From the NCBI GenBank assembly GCA_964342155.1, contig CAYFEQ010000010.1, positions 1 through 40,374 of the forward strand: a stretch of 40,374 nt of DNA. The letters run 5' to 3'. Under the pieces are notes generated by a model that saw only the letters and a program-made list of their open reading frames with translations, had not been told where the DNA came from and searched no databases. Position numbers and translations under genes: made by a program. Position 1 is the first letter of the stretch, and the number at the start of each line of letters is the position of its first letter. This document shows, piece after piece, positions 1 through 8,307 of this stretch. This DNA comes from GCA-2701705 sp964342155 (GTDB lineage: Bacteria; Pseudomonadota; Gammaproteobacteria; GCA-002705445; GCA-002716945).

Positions 1-278
1 TCAGCAGGAGCTTGTGGTTTTTCTTCTGTTTTTGGATCAGCAGTATATCTTTTACGAAACTGTGCAATTCTCCCCTCTTTGGTTTCCATTCTTCCTTTGC
101 CTGTATAAAACGGGTGTGATTCAGATGATGTTTCAACCTTAAATACTGGATATTCTTTTCCATCCTCATATACCATTTTTTCTTTTGGATTCAGAGTTGA
201 TGAAATAAGAAAGCTCTTATTGCATGAAACATCATGAAATATTATTGGTTGATATTTTGGATGAATATCTTTTTTCAT
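1..278 (-). CDS. rpmE2: 50S ribosomal protein L31 type B (partial, cut by window edge)
   Basis: Ninety-two codons are visible from the ATG at 278 and the frame is still open at base 1, so the C-terminus lies outside the window. The protein starts MKKDIHPKYQPIIFHDVSC and contains the family signature SSESHPFYTGK followed by a basic GRIAQFRKRY segment, as in L31. Only one cysteine is present; the CxxC zinc ligands of the zinc-dependent L31 form are missing, which is the mark of type B. In other bacteria this zinc-independent form can replace the zinc form under zinc limitation. No Zur site was recognised upstream. It is codirectional with the nuclease gene that precedes it on the minus strand. 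Confidence 0.93.
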   Translation of the reverse strand, partial: MKKDIHPKYQPIIFHDVSCNKSFLISSTLNPKEKMVYEDGKEYPVFKVETSSESHPFYTGKGRMETKEGRIAQFRKRYTADPKTEEKPQAPA

Positions 279-317
279 AAGGTGCTAATATAACATAGAT
301 TTGATAGATGTTAAGCC

Positions 318-1019
318 TTAATAATCACCAAGTTTATCTTTATGACACCACCAATAACAGTCTTGGCAGCCATCCCAATGAAACCTTCCTTTAGCTTTTT
401 TTGGTGGTTCTGATTTACCTAAGAGCGTCACAACTTCCAAGAGAAACTGCTTAAATTTTTCATCGTCTCTTGGGATTTCAATCCATTCAGCTTTTGTCAT
501 TAACCCATACTCGCTGTCATTCAAATCCTGAAGTTCGTATGGCTCCATAACAAATAACCCAAGTTTAGAAACTGGCCCCAATTTAGTAAAGCCATCAGCC
601 GCATTCTCTAATGCGATTGCGTATGCGTGTAATTGTCTAGAATAAAGTCTAGCCTTTTTATCATTAATAGCGCTAGTTTTGAAATCTACTATACCGTAGG
701 TTCCATCTTCAAATTCAACAATGGTATCCGTCTTGCCGTTAATCGTACATGTATGATTTGATTTCCCATCATCAGGTCTCAAAGGTTTTGATCTTACTTT
801 CCTATCACCAAAAATTACTCTTCCAGGCGGTAGTGACTTATCAATTTCTCTCACATCCTTACCTTCAAAAAAATCAATCGTTAGTTGGTCTATAGTCTTA
901 AAAATACCTGGTAGCACTATAGGTGTTTTTACTTTCTGTACGACTTTATAATAAAAGCAACGCTTACAACCATCATAAGTAAAGGCAAAATCAGATGGAC
1001 TTAAAATAAAATCACTCAT
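318..1019 (-). CDS. PD-(D/E)XK family nuclease with Cas4-like cysteine layout
   Basis: This 233-aa protein has a PD-(D/E)XK nuclease core: an acidic strand (TDTIVEFEDG) runs into YGIVDFKTS, where D and K are the catalytic D-x-K pair, followed by a helix with RQLHAYAIAL, the usual Q-x3-Y type helix. A CxxC pair near the N-terminus (C18, C21) and CxxCxxxC near the C-terminus (C218, C221, C225) bracket the core, as in Fe-S nucleases of the Cas4/AddB/Dna2 group, so a metal or Fe-S site is likely. I prefer the ATG at 1019; an ATG at 1049 would overlap the divergent phosphodiesterase gene. No cas1, cas2 or CRISPR array is nearby, so a DNA repair or genome-defence role is inference. Confidence 0.72.
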   Translation of the reverse strand: MSDFILSPSDFAFTYDGCKRCFYYKVVQKVKTPIVLPGIFKTIDQLTIDFFEGKDVREIDKSLPPGRVIFGDRKVRSKPLRPDDGKSNHTCTINGKTDTIVEFEDGTYGIVDFKTSAINDKKARLYSRQLHAYAIALENAADGFTKLGPVSKLGLFVMEPYELQDLNDSEYGLMTKAEWIEIPRDDEKFKQFLLEVVTLLGKSEPPKKAKGRFHWDGCQDCYWWCHKDKLGDY

Positions 1020-1047
1020 AATATATACTTTAGTTTGGGGTAAATGC

Positions 1048-1818
1048 ATGAGCTCTCTTAAAATAATTCAAATCACTGACCTACATCTATCCGCTAATAA
1101 ATCAACTTTGATTCATAATATCAATACTTATGAATCAGCACAAAGAATAATTAGCGTTATCAAAGATGATCACAATGATCTTAATGCTTTGGTATTAACG
1201 GGTGATCTAGTCATGGATGAATCCCATGAAGGTTATGAGCATCTGAATAATTTATTAAAACCTATAGATTGTCCAATTTTTTTGATTCCTGGTAATCATG
1301 ATTCTGTATCTGAAATTCAATGGTTAAGTCAAAAACCAAATTTATATAACGATAATTTTAAGGTATACAATCACTGGATACTTTTCATGTTTAATTCTAA
1401 AAAAGAAGGTGCTTTAGAAGGTATTTTTCATGAACAAGAGATTTTTAACTTTGAGCAATTATTAAATATTTATCCTGAAAAAAATTTTCTTATTTTTGTT
1501 CATCATCCAATGTCGAGCATCAAATCCGATTGGATGGATGGGATGATGATAGAGAACCCTGAAAAGGTTAAAAAATTAATAATAGATAATCCTAATGTAA
1601 AAGCTATATCCTCGGGGCATGTTCATCAAGAATTTGCAGATTCTTTGGGTGATACAAAGATTTTCACCACACCTTCAACTTGCTATCAATTTAAACCTCA
1701 CGCAAAAAAATTTGCATTAGACCATACAAAAAGTTCTGGTTATCGAGTCTTTGAGTTAGAAGATAGTGGTTTATTAAAAAGTGAAGTTTGTAGATCTAAT
1801 CAAAAAGATAAAGCATAG
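1048..1818 (+). CDS. cpdA: CpdA-like metallophosphoesterase (probable 3',5'-cyclic-AMP phosphodiesterase)
   Basis: The 256-aa product carries all metallophosphoesterase motifs in order: ITDLH (D11, H13), TGDL, PGNHD, FVHHP and SGHVHQ. These residues build the dinuclear metal site of calcineurin-like phosphoesterases. Length and motif spacing resemble the class III cAMP phosphodiesterase CpdA, which hydrolyses cAMP to AMP in the cytosol. The gene is divergent from the nuclease gene, with about 28 bases between start codons if that gene begins at 1019. It ends inside a strong hairpin that probably terminates it. Substrate assignment rests on family resemblance only; other small phosphodiesters or Fe-Mn dependent nucleotide hydrolysis are possible. 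Confidence 0.8.
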   Translation: MSSLKIIQITDLHLSANKSTLIHNINTYESAQRIISVIKDDHNDLNALVLTGDLVMDESHEGYEHLNNLLKPIDCPIFLIPGNHDSVSEIQWLSQKPNLYNDNFKVYNHWILFMFNSKKEGALEGIFHEQEIFNFEQLLNIYPEKNFLIFVHHPMSSIKSDWMDGMMIENPEKVKKLIIDNPNVKAISSGHVHQEFADSLGDTKIFTTPSTCYQFKPHAKKFALDHTKSSGYRVFELEDSGLLKSEVCRSNQKDKA

Positions 1819-1844
1819 CGAGACTAATTTTAAGTCTCGCTATG
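1814..1844. terminator. Bidirectional intrinsic terminator between cpdA and amtB
   Basis: A perfect 12-bp stem (1814-1825 paired with 1833-1844) closes a 7-base AT loop. It includes the cpdA stop codon. On the plus strand it is followed by TTTATT, and on the minus strand by a T-rich stretch, so it can stop both convergent transcripts. Gap-free pairing and position between convergent genes make this the clearest terminator in the window. Confidence 0.85.
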
Positions 1845-1860
1845 TTTATTGTAGGAGGTA

Positions 1861-3159
1861 TTAATCGTTATAACCAGCTTCTCCATGCTGTGTTAAATCA
1901 ATTCCTGTTTCTTCATCCTCTTCATCAATTCGTAACCCAGTTAATCCATCAACAAATTTGAGTATCACGTAAGTGAAAAAACCACACCAAACTATTGTAG
2001 TTATTACTCCTATAATTTGGACCATAACTTGTGAACCCATTGAAACACCTTCTGGCAGACCTGCGCCTCCCCAAGAAGCTGCTACAAAAACACCTGTTAA
2101 TGTAGTACCTAGTATTCCACCCACTCCATGGACTGGGAAAACATCTAATGAGTCATCTATTCCTAAGCCTTTCTTAATGTATTGAGTTGCTTCATAACAA
2201 ATTACACCAGCCAAAGAACCAATAATTAAGGCTCCTATAGGTCCAACGAAACCAGATGCAGGTGTTATTGTACCTAGTCCAGCTACCATACCAGTAACAA
2301 TACCTAATACGCTCGGCTTACCTTGTTTAGCCCATTCCCTGAACATCCAACCAAGGGAGCCTGTAGCAGCACCTATATGTGTAACCAACATAGCCATTCC
2401 AGCATCTTGATTTGCCGCAACTGCTGATCCAGCATTAAAACCAAACCATCCGACCCAAAGCATTGATGCTCCAGCAACAGTCATTGGAAGACTGTGTGGT
2501 GGCATAGGTGTTGTAGGAAAACCTCTACGCTCTCTCATGACAACTGCTGCCACTAAAGCTGCAACACCAGCATTTATATGAACTACTGTACCGCCAGCAA
2601 AATCCATTAATCCCATATCAGCTAGAAATCCTCCACCCCAAACCATATGAGTAATTGGACCATAAACAAATATCATCCAGAGCATGCTGAATAAAATCAT
2701 TGATGAAAATTTCATTCTTTCTGCAAAACCACCAACGATAAGTGCAGGCGTTATTATTGCAAAAGTTAATTGAAACATCGCATAAAGACTTTCAGGTATG
2801 GTCCCAACCATACTATCTCTAGCAATGCCTTTAAAGAGCCCTATGTTTCCAATAAAACTATTGAGTCCTCCACCTCCACCAAATGCAAAATCATAGAGAA
2901 ACACAACCCACAAAACTGACACCAAACAGGCTAGGGAAAAACATTGCATAAGCACAGATAATACATTTTTACTCCTGACCAGACCCGCATAGAAAAATGC
3001 CAATCCAGGAATCGTCATAAAAAGCACTAATGCAGTTGATGTTAGTATCCATGCTGTGTCACCCGTATCCAGGGTAGTTTCAGCAAACGCAACCTGTGGT
3101 AAAAAACCAAAGGCTAGTATTGTCAAAGCTATCCTTGGCAACAAATTAAATTTTTTCAT
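1861..3159 (-). CDS. amtB: Ammonium transporter AmtB
   Basis: The 432-aa protein begins with a signal peptide (MKKFNLLPRIALTILAFGFLP, ending AFAE) and then shows the Amt/MEP/Rh fold with about eleven membrane segments. Diagnostic stretches are FFYAGLVRSKN in the first helix, GGTVVHINAGVAALVAA with the first pore histidine and FPVHGVGGILGT with the second pore histidine. It conducts ammonium across the inner membrane. The start is backed by a strong GAGGAGA ribosome site at 3167-3173. The usual glnK partner is not adjacent on either side, which is unusual for amtB. A sigma-54 type promoter lies just upstream, fitting control by nitrogen status. Confidence 0.97.
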   Translation of the reverse strand: MKKFNLLPRIALTILAFGFLPQVAFAETTLDTGDTAWILTSTALVLFMTIPGLAFFYAGLVRSKNVLSVLMQCFSLACLVSVLWVVFLYDFAFGGGGGLNSFIGNIGLFKGIARDSMVGTIPESLYAMFQLTFAIITPALIVGGFAERMKFSSMILFSMLWMIFVYGPITHMVWGGGFLADMGLMDFAGGTVVHINAGVAALVAAVVMRERRGFPTTPMPPHSLPMTVAGASMLWVGWFGFNAGSAVAANQDAGMAMLVTHIGAATGSLGWMFREWAKQGKPSVLGIVTGMVAGLGTITPASGFVGPIGALIIGSLAGVICYEATQYIKKGLGIDDSLDVFPVHGVGGILGTTLTGVFVAASWGGAGLPEGVSMGSQVMVQIIGVITTIVWCGFFTYVILKFVDGLTGLRIDEEDEETGIDLTQHGEAGYND

Positions 3160-3186
3160 AATAATATCTCCTCAATAAATATATAT

Positions 3187-3204
3187 ATGCATAAATTGTG
3201 CCAA
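3187..3204 (-). promoter_or_regulatory. Sigma-54 promoter for amtB
   Basis: Read on the minus strand the site is TTGGCACAATTTATGCAT. The GG at -24 and the GC at -12 are separated by exactly 10 bases, the fixed spacing of RpoN promoters, and TTGGCAC matches the -24 element fully. The predicted transcript would start near 3178, giving a leader of about 20 bases with the ribosome site inside it. NtrC-type enhancer sites were not confidently recognised. Confidence 0.75.
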
Positions 3205-3325
3205 GCTTTATAACATCTGAAATTTTATAAAGTCTTTGAAAAAGCACCAAATTAATGGAACTATTAAGAGCAGTATTTTAAATTTTAGTGAAGCTTAGAT
3301 ACTATGCATTAAATTGGTGAATGAT

Positions 3326-4456
3326 ATGCCCCATTTTAGAACAAATGAACCAAAAAAGTACGATGTCATCATTGTTGGTGCTGGACCAGCTGGCTGTTCT
3401 TGTGCTTTTGAATTAAGGGAGCATGGGAAGAGCGTTCTTTTATTAGATAAATCTGACTTTCCAAGACATAAACCATGTGCCGGTGGTATTACAAAAAAAG
3501 CTCTAGATCAACTACCAATAGATATATCACATTTGATACAACATTGTTCTTATGAAATGGTCTTCAAATTTGATGATCATCGAGCCGTTGAACTTCAACA
3601 TGATTTGGGTTCTTGCGTTATGGTTATCCGAGAAGAGTTTGATCATTATTTTTTCAATGAAACCTTGAAGCAGGATGTTGATTTTGAAAAAATAAAAAAA
3701 ATTGAAAATATAGAATATGATGCTACAAAAGTACGTCTATATACTAATGATACAGAATATGAATGTTCCTATTTAATAGGAGCGGATGGTGCTAATAGTA
3801 TTGTTAGAAAACTTACAACTGATCTTACTTATGAAAATCCGGTCTATGCTTTTGAAGGGCTAGTAACTAAAACGGAAAAAAATAAACAGGTCAAAACTGA
3901 ATTCATTTTTAATAAAAGAGGTTATGCTTGGGTATTTCCAAAAGAGAAACATTTCAATGTTGGTATAGGAAATTTAATCAATAATAAGAAAAGTTCTAAA
4001 GCAAAAAGAAAAGATCTCTATGATTTTGTATACTCCAGATTTGGAACAAAAAATGTTGATAATATTACAGGATTTCCAATAGGGACTGAAGGTACGGAAT
4101 ACACAGCATTACTTGATAAGGTTTTTTTAGTTGGAGATGCTGCGGGATTATCTGAATCACTTCTTGGAGAAGGGATTTATAATGCTATCGTTTCAGGAAA
4201 ATATGCAGCAAAATCAATTATTAAAAATGAGCAAGAAGATGGGTTTAGTGCGAAATATTTTTATAATACATTTCTAGAAAAATTAACATCTGAATTAAGG
4301 CTATATAAAAAAGGATCTAAACTGTTATATGGATATCCAAAAATTAGTTATTTTCTGATAAAACTTGGTTTGGGTAAAAAATTTATGGATGGTTATTCTG
4401 AAGGTAAAACAATAACTGAAATCTTAAAAAAGAAAAAGTTATTACCAAATTACTAA
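3326..4456 (+). CDS. Geranylgeranyl reductase family FAD-dependent oxidoreductase
   Basis: The product is 376 aa from the ATG at 3326, which has GGTGA six bases upstream; an in-frame TTG at 3314 is less likely. It opens with an FAD-binding Rossmann motif (DVIIVGAGPAGCSCAFEL), then the family signature FPRHKPCAGG, and later VGDAAGLSESLLGEGI, the second FAD contact of the geranylgeranyl reductase / p-hydroxybenzoate hydroxylase fold. Members reduce double bonds of isoprenoid chains in lipids, quinones or chlorophyll precursors. It faces ispB with a single base between stop codons, so saturation of a polyprenyl product is a reasonable but unproven role. No photosynthesis genes are present, so a chlorophyll role is unlikely. 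Confidence 0.8.
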   Translation: MPHFRTNEPKKYDVIIVGAGPAGCSCAFELREHGKSVLLLDKSDFPRHKPCAGGITKKALDQLPIDISHLIQHCSYEMVFKFDDHRAVELQHDLGSCVMVIREEFDHYFFNETLKQDVDFEKIKKIENIEYDATKVRLYTNDTEYECSYLIGADGANSIVRKLTTDLTYENPVYAFEGLVTKTEKNKQVKTEFIFNKRGYAWVFPKEKHFNVGIGNLINNKKSSKAKRKDLYDFVYSRFGTKNVDNITGFPIGTEGTEYTALLDKVFLVGDAAGLSESLLGEGIYNAIVSGKYAAKSIIKNEQEDGFSAKYFYNTFLEKLTSELRLYKKGSKLLYGYPKISYFLIKLGLGKKFMDGYSEGKTITEILKKKKLLPNY

Positions 4457-4457
4457 A

Positions 4458-5426
4458 TTATTTTTCTCTGTCTGAACAATACTCTGCAAGTTTTATAAGA
4501 TCCTCTTTATATAGACTGTTATTCAGGACTTTTAAAGAATCAATTGCATTTGTAGTTTCAGTGATTATCTTATCTTGTATATAATTCTTAATTTTCTTTT
4601 CTTCTAATATTTGCAAAATATCATCCATCTTATCTAAATCATTCTTTTTAATTGCAGTTTTAATTAAACTTTTTTCAACATTACTTGCAACTTTCATTGC
4701 ATGTATTAAAGGTAAGGTTAATTTTCCTTCTGAAAAATCTTCCACTAGATTTTTTCCAGTGATTTTTTCATCACCAAAATAATCTAATAAATCATTTCTT
4801 AATTGATATGCCATTCCAAAATGATGGCCAAAATAAGCAAGTGCCTCTGATTGTTTTTTTTGATCTCCAGAAAGTATGCTGCCTATTTCTGCTGAAGTTG
4901 AAAATAGTTTAGCTGTCTTTCTATATATTATTTCTAAATAGGTATTTTCATCTATATCTGGATTATTTAAATTCATTAGCTGTAGAACCTCACCCTGTGA
5001 AATTACATTAGTTGTGTATGCCAAAAGTTCATAAACTCTTGGATTATTTATCTCTACAATAATTTCAAAAGCACGTGAATATAAAAAATCTCCAACTAGA
5101 ACCGCACCAGGGTTACCCCATATATTATTTGCAGTTTTCTCCCCATGTCTTATTTTAGATTGATCCACAACATCATCGTGTAACAATGTTGCTGCATGAA
5201 TGAACTCTACTACTACTCCAGCTTTAATAAGCTGCTCCCCTTTATCGGAACATGATTTATGGGATAGAAATAATACTATTGGTCTTAGCCTTTTTCCTCC
5301 ACCCGAAAGTATGTGCTTGCTCAAGGTATTTATTAATTCTACCTTCGTTTTTATTCTTTCAAGTATCTCAGACTCTAAGGATGAAGACTCTGTATCTATA
5401 TGACTTTTTATGCTTTCTAAATCCAT
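4458..5426 (-). CDS. ispB: Octaprenyl (polyprenyl) diphosphate synthase
   Basis: A trans-isoprenyl diphosphate synthase of 322 aa. It has GGGKRLRP near residue 45, the first aspartate-rich motif LLHDDVVD with RHG downstream, and a second motif at QLRNDLLDYFGD. The second motif has Asn where the first Asp of DDxxD usually stands. In the family these motifs hold magnesium and the allylic diphosphate. The enzyme builds the ubiquinone side chain in the cytosol. Its divergent position next to rplU-rpmA-obgE is the same as in many gammaproteobacteria and supports ispB rather than ispA or another prenyl synthase. Confidence 0.93.
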   Translation of the reverse strand: MDLESIKSHIDTESSSLESEILERIKTKVELINTLSKHILSGGGKRLRPIVLFLSHKSCSDKGEQLIKAGVVVEFIHAATLLHDDVVDQSKIRHGEKTANNIWGNPGAVLVGDFLYSRAFEIIVEINNPRVYELLAYTTNVISQGEVLQLMNLNNPDIDENTYLEIIYRKTAKLFSTSAEIGSILSGDQKKQSEALAYFGHHFGMAYQLRNDLLDYFGDEKITGKNLVEDFSEGKLTLPLIHAMKVASNVEKSLIKTAIKKNDLDKMDDILQILEEKKIKNYIQDKIITETTNAIDSLKVLNNSLYKEDLIKLAEYCSDREK

Positions 5427-5569
5427 TTCTTTATTTTATAGGATTATCTAAATACATCTACTAAAAGACTGTCCTTGTTGAAGCCGTTTAAATTATTGAT
5501 CTTTTTCGCAATAAACTATTTATTAAATAGGAAATACAAGGTAAAATCATGTTTTTTGAGTGAACTACC

Positions 5570-5878
5570 ATGTATGCAATTATCAAAAATGGCTGCCAAC
5601 AGTATAAAGTTACTGAAGGCGATTTAATAAGGATCGACCAGGTTTCTTCTCCAGAAGGAGCAAAGATTTCTTTTGACGATGTCCTCATGGCATTTGATGA
5701 AAAAAATACTGAACTAGAAACATCAAAAGCGGCGAAGGTTAAAGTCACTGGTACTATAAAACGTCATGGTAGATATAAAAAAATCAGGGTAGTAAAATTC
5801 AAGAAAAGAAAACACTATATGAGATCACATGGTCATAAACAAGGGTTTACAGAAGTTAAGATTGAATCAATCAAATGA
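5570..5878 (+). CDS. rplU: 50S ribosomal protein L21
   Basis: At 102 aa this matches the usual length of L21. It begins MYAIIKNGCQQYKV and ends with the basic RNA-binding tail containing KKRKHYMRSHGHKQGFTEVKI, which is the strongest family signature. It is a large-subunit protein that contacts 23S rRNA. The gene leads the rplU-rpmA-obgE-proB run, starting 143 bases from the divergent ispB start. A 7-bp inverted repeat (5516-5530) lies in the leader; no convincing promoter hexamers were found there. Confidence 0.97.
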   Translation: MYAIIKNGCQQYKVTEGDLIRIDQVSSPEGAKISFDDVLMAFDEKNTELETSKAAKVKVTGTIKRHGRYKKIRVVKFKKRKHYMRSHGHKQGFTEVKIESIK

Positions 5879-5898
5879 ATTTTTAAGCAGGTAAGAAT

Positions 5899-6171
5899 AT
5901 GGCTCATAAGAAAGCTGGTGGAAGCACAAAAAATGGTAGAGATTCAGAATCTAAAAGACTTGGTGTCAAAAAATATGGCAGTGAGTTTGTTAAAGCTGGC
6001 AATATAATTCTTAGACAAAGAGGTACACCAGTGAAAGCTGGTGAAAATGTAGGATGTGGTAAAGATCATACTTTATTTGCTAAATCTGATGGTTATGTTT
6101 TTTTCCAAAAAAAAGGACCAGGTAAACACTCATACGTAAGCGTACTTCCCACAAAAAATAGTACTTCTTAA
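5899..6171 (+). CDS. rpmA: 50S ribosomal protein L27
   Basis: The 90-aa product starts MAHKKAGGSTKNGRDSESKR, the typical L27 N-terminus that reaches the peptidyl transferase centre, and continues with LGVKKYG and RQRGTPVKAGENVG. It begins directly with MAHKKA, so no cleaved N-terminal extension as in Firmicutes. AGGTAAG lies upstream as ribosome site. It follows rplU by 20 bases and is certainly cotranscribed with it. Confidence 0.97.
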   Translation: MAHKKAGGSTKNGRDSESKRLGVKKYGSEFVKAGNIILRQRGTPVKAGENVGCGKDHTLFAKSDGYVFFQKKGPGKHSYVSVLPTKNSTS

Positions 6172-6196
6172 ATTTTCTTTTTATTAATTTTTTAAT

Positions 6197-7195
6197 ATGA
6201 AATTTATTGATGAAACCAAAATCTTGGTAAAAGCAGGTAATGGTGGCAAAGGTTGTCTAAGCTTTAGAAGAGAAAAATATGTACCACTAGGAGGCCCTGA
6301 TGGTGGCGATGGTGGCGATGGTGGTTCCATATTTATTAGAGCAACTGATAGTTTAAATACACTTGTTGATTTTAGAAATAAAAATACCTTTCGAGCTGAG
6401 AATGGTGGATCTGGATTAAGCAAGAATAAAAAAGGAAAAACAGGTGAAGATTTAATTATTGATGTTCCTGTTGGTAGCATGGTCTATGACACAGAAAGCG
6501 AAGAGTTAATTTGTGATTTGGACCAGAATAAACAATCTATGAAAATTGTAAGTGGTGGAAAATATGGTTTTGGAAACACCCATTTTAAATCATCCACAAA
6601 TAGAGCTCCAAGAAAAGTAACTTCAGGACAAAATGGAGAGGAAAAAGAATTAAAGATTATTTTAAAAGTTTTAGCTGATGTTGGTTTAGTGGGATTACCA
6701 AACGCCGGTAAAAGTTCTATTTTAAGTTCAATTAGCATGGCAAAACCAAAAATTGCTAATTATGCATTTACGACTACCAGTCCAAACTTAGGTGTTGTCT
6801 TGTTGAATGATTATGAGAAGTTTGTAGTAGCTGATATTCCAGGATTGATTAAAGGTGCTTCAAAAGGTGCTGGGTTAGGTATACAATTCTTAAAACATAT
6901 ATCAAGAACAAAACTCTTATTGCATGTAATTGATTTATCGAGCAATAATACAGATGACGTCATTAATGATATTTCCACTATAGATACAGAGTTAGAAGAA
7001 TATGATGGTGAATTAGATAAAAAAGATAAGTGGTTCGTTTTTAACAAAATAGATTTATTTTCAAACGTAGACTTAGAAAAGGTGAAAGGTTTTTTAAATA
7101 AAAAAATAAAAAATGAAAAATTTTTTGTCTCTGCAGAAAAAAATATTGGTTTGAAAGATTTATGTAATAAAATTTTTGAATATATTAAAGAATGA
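6197..7195 (+). CDS. obgE: Obg family GTPase
   Basis: The 332-aa protein has the glycine-rich Obg fold first (GNGGKGCLSFRREK and a GGPDGGDGGDGGS run), then the GTPase domain with G1 GLPNAGKSS, G3 DIPGLIKGASKGAGLG, G4 NKIDLF and a G5-like SAEKN. Obg binds the large ribosomal subunit and acts in ribosome maturation and stress signalling. It is shorter than E. coli ObgE because the acidic C-terminal extension is missing, a common state in streamlined genomes. Its stop overlaps the proB start by four bases, so the two are translationally coupled. Confidence 0.97.
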   Translation: MKFIDETKILVKAGNGGKGCLSFRREKYVPLGGPDGGDGGDGGSIFIRATDSLNTLVDFRNKNTFRAENGGSGLSKNKKGKTGEDLIIDVPVGSMVYDTESEELICDLDQNKQSMKIVSGGKYGFGNTHFKSSTNRAPRKVTSGQNGEEKELKIILKVLADVGLVGLPNAGKSSILSSISMAKPKIANYAFTTTSPNLGVVLLNDYEKFVVADIPGLIKGASKGAGLGIQFLKHISRTKLLLHVIDLSSNNTDDVINDISTIDTELEEYDGELDKKDKWFVFNKIDLFSNVDLEKVKGFLNKKIKNEKFFVSAEKNIGLKDLCNKIFEYIKE

Positions 7196-8307
7196 AAAGA
7201 AACATTAATAACCTGAACAAAATAGTCATAAAAATTGGTAGCTCTCTTATCAGTGAAGATAAGCTATTGTCTGAAAAAAGAATTTTAAATTGGACTAAAC
7301 AAATTTCTGAACTTAGAAAAATGGGAAAAGAGGTTGTTATAGTAACTTCTGGATCAATTAGTCAAGGCCAAAACCTTTTAAATATTAGCCAAAGGCCAGA
7401 TAACCTTGAAACTTTACAGGCTTTAGCTGCTATTGGTCAACAACAATTAATGGGTATATATGAAGACTCATTTCAAAAATCTAATATCTTAACAGCACAA
7501 GTTTTATTAACACATCAAGATATGGTTGATAGAGAGCGATATTTAAATGCTAAAGCAACTATACAAAAAATTATAAACCTTAATGCTATTCCTATAATTA
7601 ATGAAAATGATGTAGTGGCAACTGATGAAATAAGATTTGGCGATAATGATACGCTTGCTGCTATGGTGTGCAATTTAATTGATGCAGATTTATTAATAAT
7701 TCTAACGGATCAAGATGGTCTATTTGATAAAGATCCAAAGTCCAATAAAGATGCAACACTTATCACAGAGTGTGATGTTGATGAAATTTCTGTTTCTGAT
7801 GAACAGCTCAAATCTAAAAGCACTTATGGAACAGGTGGTTTCAAAACTAAATTAAATGCAGTTAAAATTGCTTCATCTTCAGGTACTACATCAGTGATAG
7901 CTTCTGGCAATGAAGAATCAATAATTCAAAAAATATTAAGTAATAATGAAATAGGAACTATTTTTCATCCAAGCCAAAAACCACTGACGGCTAAGAAACA
8001 ATGGTTAGCAAATTATTCTGATTCTGATGGTTCAGTTATTTTAGATAATGGAGCTGTTAAAGCTATTAATTCGAGTGGAACAAGTTTATTAGCTGTTGGT
8101 ATTACTAAAGTGAATAATAAATTTAAGCGAGGAGAAATTATAAGTTGCCTAGATTCAGAAAATAAAATTATAGCTAAAGGTATAACTAATTATAGTTCAG
8201 ATGAAATAGATTTAATTAAAGGACTAGCAAGTAATAAAATAAAAGAAACTCTTGGTTATATTACGAATGATGAAATAATTCATCGTGATAACTTAGTTAT
8301 CTTATAA
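7192..8307 (+). CDS. proB: Glutamate 5-kinase
   Basis: The 371-aa enzyme phosphorylates glutamate in the first step of proline synthesis. It shows the amino acid kinase fold: VIKIGSSLI at the N-terminus, VTSGSISQG, INENDVVATDEIRFGDND for glutamate and magnesium binding, and STYGTGGFKTKLNA. Residues from about 280 onward (SGTSLLAVGITKV, FKRGEIISC) form the C-terminal PUA domain, so this is the long form. It overlaps obgE by four bases; obgE-proB pairs are common in gammaproteobacteria. proA is not in the window. Its 3' end overlaps the convergent rpsT by six bases. Confidence 0.96.
   Translation: MKRNINNLNKIVIKIGSSLISEDKLLSEKRILNWTKQISELRKMGKEVVIVTSGSISQGQNLLNISQRPDNLETLQALAAIGQQQLMGIYEDSFQKSNILTAQVLLTHQDMVDRERYLNAKATIQKIINLNAIPIINENDVVATDEIRFGDNDTLAAMVCNLIDADLLIILTDQDGLFDKDPKSNKDATLITECDVDEISVSDEQLKSKSTYGTGGFKTKLNAVKIASSSGTTSVIASGNEESIIQKILSNNEIGTIFHPSQKPLTAKKQWLANYSDSDGSVILDNGAVKAINSSGTSLLAVGITKVNNKFKRGEIISCLDSENKIIAKGITNYSSDEIDLIKGLASNKIKETLGYITNDEIIHRDNLVIL

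Noticed and set aside
5516..5530. 7-bp inverted repeat CTATTTA-T-TAAATAG upstream of rplU
   Set aside because: Short and AT-only, so likely by chance in this composition; no operator family recognised.
6295..6330. Tandem GGTGGCGAT repeat
   Set aside because: It encodes the glycine-rich GGDGGDGG part of the Obg domain and is a codon-level repeat, not a separate element.
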